The notes under the pieces were generated by a model. The model saw only the letters and a program-made list of their open reading frames with translations, ran no database searches and was not told the DNA's origin. This document shows positions 15,815 to 21,691 of a stretch of 23,150 nt of DNA, piece by piece. The first letter of the stretch is position 1. Each line of letters begins with the position of its first letter. The DNA is from a virus, in IMG/VR virus record IMGVR_UViG_3300034190_000194, positions 1 through 23,150 of that record; one strand, given 5' to 3'. Both the position numbers and the translations under genes were made by a program.

Positions 15815-16062
15815 CAGCCAGCCCCAAGTTTCGGTGCAATGCCACGACGCGGATCTTCACGCTCCATTGAAAGTAAAGCCCTTTGACCACCAACACGCCG
15901 CGCACGACGGCGGGCAGCAATTTCCTGTTCAGCTTTGCGCTCCTGCTCCTCAAGGCGCTGTTCCTGACGCTCTTGCGCGGCATTGATCTCTGGGTCAGGC
16001 TCAGGCGGAGGAGGGAGAGGTTGCGGTGCAGGGGTCTTTGGGCTACCGAAAAGTCCACTCAT
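15814..16062 (-). CDS. Pro-rich, Arg-rich small protein A
   Basis: This 82-aa protein begins MSGLFGSPKTPAPQPLPPPP. A proline-rich arm (residues 8-24) is followed by a charged coiled-coil-like helix rich in Gln/Glu/Arg (QERQEQRLEEQERKAEQEIAARRRARR), then GGQRALLS and a C-terminal LGAG. The architecture, a short Met-Gly-type head, Pro arm, RRRARR, then an ALLS/LG ending, recurs in small proteins next to terminase and portal genes of many phages. It is repeated in the next gene here. It starts in a one-base overlap with the GNAT-like gene's stop (TAATG). Its function is unknown. Confidence 0.65.
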   Translation of the reverse strand: MSGLFGSPKTPAPQPLPPPPEPDPEINAAQERQEQRLEEQERKAEQEIAARRRARRVGGQRALLSMEREDPRRGIAPKLGAG

Positions 16063-16535
16063 TAGAAATACCTCGCATACATAAAATGATTTGACTTGTC
16101 TGGACCATACTGTCTCATCAAACCTTCTTCAACGAATCCTAATGCTTTTGCCCATCGAATTGCAAGAAAATTACTTTCATCTATCACAAACTGCAATCTA
16201 TGTAATTCCATATCTATTGCAATCTTATTGATATAACGCATAGCGCCGCGTGTGAGTGATATAGGATTGCTTTCAACGATATAGCTAGTAAGCAACCAAC
16301 CCTCAGCGGTGCCTGTTATCAGAGGCACAGCGCCAAAACAGCAGGCCACGTTGCCGTCATGGAGCGCTGTGTAACAATTACCATACGAAGCAAAATGCTT
16401 CAGAGTCTCGTTGTAGTCATCGAACCATTCAAAATACTGTTCCTCAAATGGGCGTAAATCCATCATATAAACATGACCCCAATGAAACGGAATCATATTC
16501 ACGCGATAATTGGTTGATATATCATTCGTGGACAT
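16062..16535 (-). CDS. GNAT-fold protein, T7 gp13-like (DUF2833 type)
   Basis: This 157-aa protein shows the pattern of a GCN5-related acetyltransferase fold: an N-terminal helix with receptor strands, HDGNVACCFGAVPLI (residues about 59-73), TAEGWLLTSYIVE, a helix RGAMRYINKIAIDMELHRLQF, then the typical C-terminal DESNFLAIRWAKALGFVEEGLMRQYG. The acetyl-CoA loop consensus (Q/R-x-x-G-x-G/A) is not obvious, so catalysis is doubtful. T7 gp13 and its DUF2833 relatives have the same degenerate GNAT fold and help virion morphogenesis, which is the best guess here. Unlike T7, the gene lies next to the large terminase instead of between gp12 and gp14. The ATG at 16535 has only a weak AGGA about 10 bases upstream. 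Confidence 0.75.
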   Translation of the reverse strand: MSTNDISTNYRVNMIPFHWGHVYMMDLRPFEEQYFEWFDDYNETLKHFASYGNCYTALHDGNVACCFGAVPLITGTAEGWLLTSYIVESNPISLTRGAMRYINKIAIDMELHRLQFVIDESNFLAIRWAKALGFVEEGLMRQYGPDKSNHFMYARYF

Positions 16536-16554
16536 ATATATTAATCCTGTTCAT
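16522..16554 (-). CDS. Possible 10-residue leader peptide ahead of the GNAT-like gene
   Basis: A full AGGAGG lies 6 bases before an ATG at 16554. That ATG opens MNRINIYVHE and stops at 16522, past the GNAT-like start at 16535 and in another frame. The strongest Shine-Dalgarno in the gap therefore belongs to this mini-ORF and not to the long gene. Termination just inside the GNAT-like gene could allow re-initiation (coupling). It may instead be chance. Confidence 0.35.
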   Translation of the reverse strand: MNRINIYVHE

Positions 16555-16573
16555 TCGAAACCTCCTGGTTACT

Positions 16574-16609
16574 AACGCCTTGGCTAAAGACAAGCCAAGG
16601 CGTTTTTTT
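16574..16609 (+). terminator. Strong intrinsic terminator, plus-strand orientation
   Basis: A perfect 12-bp stem (AACGCCTTGGCT / AGCCAAGGCGTT) with a 7-base loop is followed on the plus strand by a T run (603-609). Read on the minus strand, the A run precedes the stem and only TTAG follows, so it would be a poor terminator for the phage genes. It begins at the stop of the large terminase gene. Its likely roles are blocking antisense transcription, or giving an RNA hairpin that protects or cuts the late mRNA. Confidence 0.75.
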
Positions 16610-18164
16610 ACGCAAAGATATTGAAGTCGGTCGCGGCCATGTGCTGCTTGAACATCGGGCGACCGTTCGGATTGCGCGTCAAGGTGCGATGCTCCCCGCC
16701 GCCCAACATCAGATAGCCATATGCGTCTCCAACGTGCGAATGCTCGTTCTTGTTCGGCATGTCGCGGAAGCGTTCATAACCAGCACCAACCGCAACGCGC
16801 TTGAAATGATATCCGCCAGATAAAGACTTTCGTGTCCGCATACATTCCCTCGACACAAGCAGTCCGGGGCGACCGTCGATCAGACGGTTCATCGGCATCG
16901 CGCCAGCTTCACGACGCACCTTAAAATCGTTCGATACTGTCGGCTGGGCGCGAAGCCCCAACGTTCGCAGATGGTCGAACGCTGTGACCTCAAATATCTC
17001 GTCACGCTTGCCACCAGCCGGGTCGCCCCAGATAAATATCTCCGACTTCGGAAACTTCGTCTGGATATCCGCCATCAAATGATGCGCGAATCGTTCAAGC
17101 CCCATATCGAAGGCGACAAGTTCATGTACGAGATGCCATCGACCGTTCGGCATCTTCTGGCCAAACACCGCAGCGGGCGTCAAACCAAAGTCGAGCCCGA
17201 CATGCACAGGCATACCAGTCTCAATCTCTAAATCCGCCGACATCAAACTATCACTAAACTCGTGCCACACCGGTTTGCCGTCCTGAACATAAACGTACTG
17301 CGCTCCGGCATAACATTGAATCCAATCAATCGTTTTACCAGCAAGCTGTTGCTCGTAATAGCCGGGAGGCAAGTTGCTTAGATTCTCTGCGCCTTCGTTA
17401 ATTATCCAGTATTTGTCAGCCGCGAAGATCGCTGTTTGGTGTTCCTTCGTTCCTTCCTTTACGCCACCGGGTTGCTTAAAGAATTTCCAAGGATAGCGAC
17501 CGCGTATAGGGTTCTTTTCCGCAAGGTTCGGCCACCAGTGATCCGAATCCATCGGGTTTGTTGACATCCACACGCCACGCCACGGACAACCGCCGTTCTT
17601 CTTCGTCGGGTAACGACCGACACGCGATGTCAGACCATCAACCACCGCCTTCGGCAGTTCACGCGCCTCGTCAATGAATCCGCCGGTCAGTTCAAGTGAC
17701 AGCAACTTTCGCACATCACGCGGCTGATCTAGCGCGAGAAATATCACTTCGCAATCAAGACCCGGCGCTCCATCGCGTGGGGGTAGCTTGATGTGATGCG
17801 TGATCGGTGGAGACCAGCGCATATCGCCCCAAGTGTTCTCAGGGAATATCTCTTGCCACGTCTTAATCGTCGTCGTGCGAAGTTCTGGATACGAGTTACG
17901 AATGACTGCAAAGCGTGTGTAGCGGATGTTATCAACCGGCGAGGGCGGCTGCTTGACAGCGCGAAGCATCACTTCCGCCAGACTAGCATACGTCTTGCCG
18001 CTGCCGACCGGACCCATTAGGCCGCGAACAAAACTATCGTCGTTCAAAAACTTCCAGACTGTCGGGCTTTCGCTGAAGTCCAAGTTTAATCCAGTCAGCG
18101 CATCCGTATCACGCTGGCGCTTGCGACGTGGTGAACGATCAGTCGCCCGTTGCGCTCTAGCCAT
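16608..18164 (-). CDS. Terminase large subunit (ATPase and nuclease)
   Basis: The ATG at 18164 is chosen because GAGGAG lies just upstream and it overlaps the zinc-ribbon gene by 8 bases; the product is 518 aa. The packaging ATPase is clear: Walker A GPVGSGKT (51-58), Walker B GGFIDEA (161-167, with the catalytic Glu166) and coupling motif STNP (201-204). The C-terminal RNase H-fold nuclease shows three acidic sites: VGLDFGLT (Asp325), GDPAG (Asp381) and HVGDAYGY (Asp480). It cuts concatemeric DNA and pumps it through the portal. A basic N-terminal arm (RSPRRKRQRD) may contact DNA or the small subunit. In T7 the terminase genes end the late region, but here they lie upstream of the head genes. 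Confidence 0.96.
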   Translation of the reverse strand: MARAQRATDRSPRRKRQRDTDALTGLNLDFSESPTVWKFLNDDSFVRGLMGPVGSGKTYASLAEVMLRAVKQPPSPVDNIRYTRFAVIRNSYPELRTTTIKTWQEIFPENTWGDMRWSPPITHHIKLPPRDGAPGLDCEVIFLALDQPRDVRKLLSLELTGGFIDEARELPKAVVDGLTSRVGRYPTKKNGGCPWRGVWMSTNPMDSDHWWPNLAEKNPIRGRYPWKFFKQPGGVKEGTKEHQTAIFAADKYWIINEGAENLSNLPPGYYEQQLAGKTIDWIQCYAGAQYVYVQDGKPVWHEFSDSLMSADLEIETGMPVHVGLDFGLTPAAVFGQKMPNGRWHLVHELVAFDMGLERFAHHLMADIQTKFPKSEIFIWGDPAGGKRDEIFEVTAFDHLRTLGLRAQPTVSNDFKVRREAGAMPMNRLIDGRPGLLVSRECMRTRKSLSGGYHFKRVAVGAGYERFRDMPNKNEHSHVGDAYGYLMLGGGEHRTLTRNPNGRPMFKQHMAATDFNIFA

Positions 18165-18348
18165 CCCATCTCTCCTCAGAATCCAATTTCCACAACCACC
18201 ACAAATCTCCACAATAACCGCAGACGACCGCTTGCGTACTGTCGTAAATACGACCGCGAGATAACTCGCCGCAGCGGGTACACTCAACAGGCTTGGCATA
18301 AAAACGAACGTAACGACGCGAAAGGTCTATGACGTTATTCCCGTTCAT
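18157..18348 (-). CDS. Small zinc-ribbon protein between terminase subunits
   Basis: The ATG at 18348 follows AAGGATG and gives 63 aa. Two Cys pairs, CTRC (23-26) and CGYC (43-46), with CxxCG knuckles, make a treble-clef or zinc-ribbon fold likely. A basic strand (RRYVRFYAKP) precedes them and an aromatic stretch (DLWWLWKLD) follows. The ORF overlaps the small terminase stop (by 14 bases) and the large terminase start (by 8 bases), so it is built into the terminase operon. A role in packaging or in DNA/RNA binding is plausible but not shown. No family name is recognised. Confidence 0.65.
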   Translation of the reverse strand: MNGNNVIDLSRRYVRFYAKPVECTRCGELSRGRIYDSTQAVVCGYCGDLWWLWKLDSEERWDG

Positions 18349-18754
18349 CATCATCCTTATCATCGTCGTCCACGACCTCATACGTCGTCGTCTTCGGACC
18401 CGTCACGTTGATGCCAATCATGCTGGGGCGGCGCTCATCGCTGTTCGGCTCAAGCAAGCCACGATGTTTCGCCAATAAGCGAAGCGCGGACAGCTTGTCG
18501 TGCATCTCAACCTCAATCGTGTTGCCATGCTGGTTCGGCGTGATCTTCACTTTCTTGATCGACCGACGCGCCCTCTCCGACAGCTTGTCAGATGGACGCA
18601 CCTGTACGCGGCCAAGTTCATCCCACGACAGCACGTCGGTGATCTCGCCGGAGCCAATCGCTTCCAGTTCTTCAACGACAGCGCGTTTCCGGTCCTCGTC
18701 GTCAGCCGCTAGAGCCGCTCGCGCCTCGCGGACGGTTAGCTTCTTATCCGTCAT
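18335..18754 (-). CDS. Terminase small subunit (putative)
   Basis: The ATG at 18754 overlaps the upstream gene by 11 bases; the product is 139 aa. The recognisable part is residues 57-101: LSERARRSIKKVKITPNQ followed by TIEVEMHDKLSALRLLAKHRGLL. This is the C-terminal oligomerisation pattern of Terminase_2-type small subunits (KVK...G...VEM.DK..AL..L.KH.GL). The N-terminus, however, is an acidic helical segment (ARAALAADDEDRKRAVVEEL) and lacks the usual helix-turn-helix that binds the packaging site. DNA recognition may therefore work differently or use a partner, for example the neighbouring zinc-ribbon protein. The C-terminus is very acidic (VVDDDDKDDDERE). Its position before the large subunit supports the call. 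Confidence 0.78.
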   Translation of the reverse strand: MTDKKLTVREARAALAADDEDRKRAVVEELEAIGSGEITDVLSWDELGRVQVRPSDKLSERARRSIKKVKITPNQHGNTIEVEMHDKLSALRLLAKHRGLLEPNSDERRPSMIGINVTGPKTTTYEVVDDDDKDDDERE

Positions 18755-19004
18755 TGACCTCAACCCCCAACGCCGCATAGCCAGCCAGATCGATCCAGCT
18801 ATCTTCATGGTCCGGTGTCTCGATCAATCTTGCCATCTTTACCGCCGCCATGCAAAGCGCGACCTCTTTCACCGTTACGCGGCGGCTCAGTATAACCGAC
18901 CACATATCTGCGATCCGCTGGAAGTTCTCCGACGCATCGCCATACGCGCTGCCGCGATCCGACAGCGCGACGGTGACGTTCTCTAGCAGTTCGGTTCTAT
19001 TCAT
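18744..19004 (-). CDS. DUF6378-like protein
   Basis: This 86-aa protein has the opening ELLENVTVALSDRGSAYGDASENFQRIADMWSVIL, then VTVKEVALCMAAVKMARLIETPDHEDSWIDLAGYAALGVEV. The pattern RG..YGD..ENF..IA.lW...l......DV.lcM...K.aRl......DSWiDiaGYaal matches the widespread phage family DUF6378. The conserved YGD..ENF, K-x-x-R and D-x-W-x-D-x-x-G-Y residues resemble all-alpha nucleotide pyrophosphohydrolase-like (MazG-like) helices, so a nucleotide-related role has some logic but is unproven. GGAGAGG lies ahead of the ATG. It overlaps both neighbours slightly. Confidence 0.8.
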   Translation of the reverse strand: MNRTELLENVTVALSDRGSAYGDASENFQRIADMWSVILSRRVTVKEVALCMAAVKMARLIETPDHEDSWIDLAGYAALGVEVNDG

Positions 19005-19143
19005 CTTCTACCTCTCCCCATCCGCTGCACGTTTCACACTCGACCCATCTCACGCGATACTCCATCCACGGACCATTGTGATAGCCGCCGACCGTGTATT
19101 CGCGCTCGACTTGGCCGTCGCCGCCGCATTCTTTACATCTCAT
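18997..19143 (-). CDS. DnaJ-type zinc-finger small protein (48 aa)
   Basis: The ATG at 19143 starts 11 bases inside the end of the beta-helix gene and gives MRCKECGGDG... ending in GWGEVEDE. Two CxxCxGxG-type motifs, CKECGGDG (3-10) and CETCSGWG (36-43), are the signature of the zinc-binding central domain of DnaJ. Here they stand alone, without a J-domain. The intervening segment (YTVGGYHNGPWMEYRVRWVE) looks like the beta-hairpin of that fold. Such mini-zinc proteins are common in phage early regions. It might be a chaperone-like or regulatory adaptor, but no activity can be inferred. It overlaps the DUF6378 start by 8 bases. Confidence 0.68.
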   Translation of the reverse strand: MRCKECGGDGQVEREYTVGGYHNGPWMEYRVRWVECETCSGWGEVEDE

Positions 19144-19726
19144 CCGTTTCTCCTGCGAGGATTGCTTTTCCGATTTGCTCGACGACCACAGCATTTTTAT
19201 AAACCCAAGATTTACCAAAGACCTTAGCATCGCCATAGACTAAAGCACTGCCAAAGACCACAGCATTGTCAGAGACCCAAGAATTACCAAAGACACAAGA
19301 CTTACCAAAGACCTTAGCATCGCCATAGACTAAAGCACTGCCAAAGACCACAGCTTTGTCAGAGACCTGAGCATTGTTATAGACCCAAGCCTTGTCAGAG
19401 ACCTGAGCATTGTTATAGACCCAAGCCTTGTCAAAGACCCTAGCATCGCCATAGACCCAAGAATTACCAAAGACCCAAGACTTACCAAAGACCTTAGCAT
19501 CGCCATAGACCTTAGCATCGCCAAAGACCCTAGCATTGCCAAAGACCCTAGCATCGCCATAGACCCTAGCATTGTCAGAGACCCTAGCATTGCCATAGAC
19601 CCTAGCATCTCGCCCTACGTGTGCGGTATCAGCAACCTTAGCGGTATCAGCAACCCAGCCACCACCATTGTAATGCTTGTGAGCCGGAACCGGACCTTTA
19701 CCGTCATCAAAATCAAAAGTAGTCAT
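19133..19726 (-). CDS. Left-handed beta-helix hexapeptide-repeat protein
   Basis: The preferred start is ATG 19726, preceded by GGAGGAG, giving 197 aa. After a short head (MTTFDFDDGKGPVPAHKHYN), residues 25-180 consist of 26 unbroken hexapeptides of the form V-[YFS]-[GD]-[DNK]-[AS]-x, for example VYGDAR, VFGNAR and VFGKSW. This fits the [LIV]-x-x-x-[STA]-x rule of left-handed parallel beta-helices, predicting between eight and nine coils of three hexads. No acyltransferase residues or loop insertions are visible, so an enzyme is unlikely; a structural or binding rod is more likely. The head KHYNGGGWVADTAKVADTAHV resembles a phage-borne family known to me only as hypothetical. It overlaps the zinc-finger gene and begins one base after the methyltransferase stub ends. 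Confidence 0.82.
   Translation of the reverse strand: MTTFDFDDGKGPVPAHKHYNGGGWVADTAKVADTAHVGRDARVYGNARVSDNARVYGDARVFGNARVFGDAKVYGDAKVFGKSWVFGNSWVYGDARVFDKAWVYNNAQVSDKAWVYNNAQVSDKAVVFGSALVYGDAKVFGKSCVFGNSWVSDNAVVFGSALVYGDAKVFGKSWVYKNAVVVEQIGKAILAGETDEM
19187..19654. repeat. 18-bp tandem coding repeat array (26 hexapeptide units)
   Basis: The coding array has period 18 bp, with higher-order copies. A block with a near-identical sequence starts at about 19221 and again at 19311, exactly 90 bp apart (five hexads). A 36-bp unit (two hexads, VYNNAQVSDKAW) occurs twice at about residues 103-120. These show recent duplication by slippage or unequal exchange. Confidence 0.85.
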
Positions 19727-19727
19727 C

Positions 19728-19787
19728 TCAATCTCCTCCGATGCCGCTGAACAGGTCGAGGACGTTGATGGTTTCTTGCTCATTCAC
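19728..19787 (-). pseudogene. N-terminal stub of a C5-cytosine DNA methyltransferase
   Basis: A GTG at 19787, overlapping the end of the primase gene (GTGAATGA), opens a 19-codon frame VNEQETINVLDLFSGIGGD and then TGA. The string NVLDLFSGIGG is motif I (the S-adenosylmethionine-binding F-x-G-x-G loop) of C5-cytosine methyltransferases. It stands at the place such enzymes begin: a few residues, then the first beta strand and the loop. Everything after motif I is missing; no PC, ENV or target-recognition motif was seen downstream. The stop is one base from the ATG of the beta-helix gene, and the Gly-Gly codons (GGAGGA) now form that gene's Shine-Dalgarno. The stub is best read as a broken gene replaced by the repeat gene. 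Confidence 0.78.
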
Positions 19788-21636
19788 CGCCATCCCCCTT
19801 CAACACGCTGTAGTCCACCCACGCATGTCCCTTGTCGATCACGACGATGCCTTTGTTCTGCAAGGCGTCACGCGCACGATTACGCGCCTGTCGTGTCGCA
19901 GATGGCGTCTTGCCGTTGTGTTCATCATGCCACGCCGCGACAGAAACCTTCGGCCCGTGATCGACCGCCAAGTTCGTCAACGCCTGCAACGCTATCTTCT
20001 GCGGCCCGGTCAGACGTTCGCCACGCTTCTTCGGAACGCCCTGCTTATCCGTCTCATGCAGCACGACAGTCTGATCTCCAATCAGACCGACACTCACCAT
20101 ACGCAAGTTAATATCGTCGGCGGGTTCTGCATCCTTCTGCTTCTCCACATGGATGGTCATCAGGCCGTCGTTTTGCATGGCGCGAAGCGAAGCGTCCACG
20201 CCACCAAGTAGCGACGTGCTGCCACGCATTCCACGCGCCGCATCCTTGCCCGAATGGTGAACAGCCAACACAGCGCAACCAGCATGACGCTTGATCGCGT
20301 CACACGCATCGACAAACATACCCATGTCCGTCGCGCTGTTCTCGTCACCACCCAGAAGGGCACGGGCGACCGTATCAATCACGATAAGAGAGAAACGCTG
20401 TCCAAGCGAATCAATCGTCCGCATCAGTTTCTCAATATCACCTTGCTCACGAAAACGTACCGCCGTAGGCAGAACATAAAACGGACAGTCCGCACCGGGC
20501 AGTTCGTGATGAAACTCCCAGCCCTTGATGCGCTTACCCAATCCGCCGACGCCCTCACCAGCGATATACAATACGCTGCCAGCCGTCACGTTATGACGCC
20601 CCTGCCACGCACGGCCATGCGCGATAGACAGCGCCCAGTCCAACGCGAGAAACGACTTGCCTGCACCCGGCTCACCGTACAGCACACTGAACCCATGCTT
20701 CGTCAGCATCCCGTCAATCAACCACTCGACCGGCGGCATACGACGCAAGTGCTCAAGCGTATATATCTCGAACGTATCCGCCTGCTCGCCTTCCGCCTCG
20801 TCGCCCGATTGCTCAACTTCCGGTAGATCATCCGGCACTTCATACAACGGCGTAGAGCGCATGATGTGCTTCAACCGTTCCGCGTCATTGCCATTCGCGG
20901 CAAGCCAATCCGCGACATCGCCCTTCGGCGCAAGGTTCGGAAGCACGACGCGCTTCATGCGATTGGCGACACCGTTCAGGTTCTCCGCGACCATATCCAT
21001 GTGCGCCTCGCCCGCCTCGTCGTTATCGGCTATCATCACAACGGCGCGACCTTCGAACCAGCGGTTCAAATCCTCGCGCCACTTTCGCGCACCGCCATGA
21101 CTCGTCGTCGCGAGAAAACCTGCCTGCGCCAGCGCATCCGCACACTTCTCACCCTCAACGATCAGGATCGGGCGGTTGGAATGATTGACGATAAGCGGAA
21201 GGTTATACGGCAGTGGCGTCACACCATCCATGTTCCATACCCAACCGCCCTTGTCGTCAGGACGCCGTTGTATAAAACGCTTTGGCTCATAACGCAGCAC
21301 TTGGTACGACAGAACACCATTCTCGTCATAATACTCATAGACCTTCGACAGCCATTCCTTTGGGCGAATACGCTCTTCAACGTCACGCGTTATGCCAAAA
21401 TTCTGTTGAAGGATTTCGTGCATCGGCTTCAACGACGCACCTTCGTGATGGCGCACCATATCTACGACGCCGCCACCCTTGTTTAATTCGTAGTCAAACC
21501 ACACGCCCTTGCGTAGATCGACCTCGCGCCCATTATGCGTACCCCACCGAAGTTTCCGCCCTCGCGGCTTCGGGTTAGGCTCACCCCAATAATGACGCGC
21601 CACCATCTCAATATATGCTGATAAATTTGTGTTCAT
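19780..21636 (-). CDS. Primase-helicase: Toprim plus RepA-like RecA-fold ATPase
   Basis: This 618-aa replication protein has an N-terminal primase-like part (1-110; WGTHNGREVDLRKGVWFDYE, GGGVVDMV). It is similar to the CHC2-type region but contains no cysteine at all, so a zinc ribbon is absent. A Toprim domain follows, with EGEKCADAL (161-169, catalytic Glu), IADNDEAGE (202-210) and KGDVADWL (238-245). After an acidic linker (about 267-290) comes a RepA/AAA_25 RecA-fold ATPase with Walker A GEPGAGKS (321-328), LYIAGEG (356-362), Walker B SLIVID (416-421) and AVHHSGKD (458-465). A winged-helix-like C-terminus (about 540-610) may bind DNA. It most likely primes and unwinds DNA at the phage fork. 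The ATG follows GGAAAGAAG. Confidence 0.9.
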   Translation of the reverse strand: MNTNLSAYIEMVARHYWGEPNPKPRGRKLRWGTHNGREVDLRKGVWFDYELNKGGGVVDMVRHHEGASLKPMHEILQQNFGITRDVEERIRPKEWLSKVYEYYDENGVLSYQVLRYEPKRFIQRRPDDKGGWVWNMDGVTPLPYNLPLIVNHSNRPILIVEGEKCADALAQAGFLATTSHGGARKWREDLNRWFEGRAVVMIADNDEAGEAHMDMVAENLNGVANRMKRVVLPNLAPKGDVADWLAANGNDAERLKHIMRSTPLYEVPDDLPEVEQSGDEAEGEQADTFEIYTLEHLRRMPPVEWLIDGMLTKHGFSVLYGEPGAGKSFLALDWALSIAHGRAWQGRHNVTAGSVLYIAGEGVGGLGKRIKGWEFHHELPGADCPFYVLPTAVRFREQGDIEKLMRTIDSLGQRFSLIVIDTVARALLGGDENSATDMGMFVDACDAIKRHAGCAVLAVHHSGKDAARGMRGSTSLLGGVDASLRAMQNDGLMTIHVEKQKDAEPADDINLRMVSVGLIGDQTVVLHETDKQGVPKKRGERLTGPQKIALQALTNLAVDHGPKVSVAAWHDEHNGKTPSATRQARNRARDALQNKGIVVIDKGHAWVDYSVLKGDGGE

Positions 21637-21652
21637 TCTTCTTTCCAGAAAT

Positions 21653-21679
21653 AACGACGGGGTAAAAAACCCCGCCGTT
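21653..21679. other. Hairpin between the ssDNA-binding and primase genes
   Basis: On the minus strand, AACGGCGGGGT pairs with ACCCCGTCGTT (11 bp with one G-U pair) around a 5-base T loop. It ends about 16 bases before the primase ATG and is not followed by a clear T run, so it is more likely an attenuating, RNase-processing or translation-control structure than a full terminator. A run of eight G (21685-21692) that begins in the preceding TAG stop lies just before it. Confidence 0.55.
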
Positions 21680-21691
21680 GTTTACCCCCCC

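Noticed and set aside
19330-19608. Minus-strand frame with MLGSMAMLGSL-type repeats
   Set aside because: It is the beta-helix array read in another frame. The in-frame hexapeptide pattern and the ribosome binding site support the other reading.
19187-19654. CRISPR-like regular repeat
   Set aside because: The period is 18 bp with no spacers, and every unit is translated as one hexapeptide, so this is a protein-coding repeat.
19727-19783. Upstream ATG (19783) that would extend the beta-helix protein by 19 residues (MSKKPSTSSTCSAASEEIE)
   Set aside because: The ATG at 19726 has a strong GGAGGAG at good spacing and begins the head segment typical of the repeat family. The extension reads the methyltransferase stub in the wrong frame.
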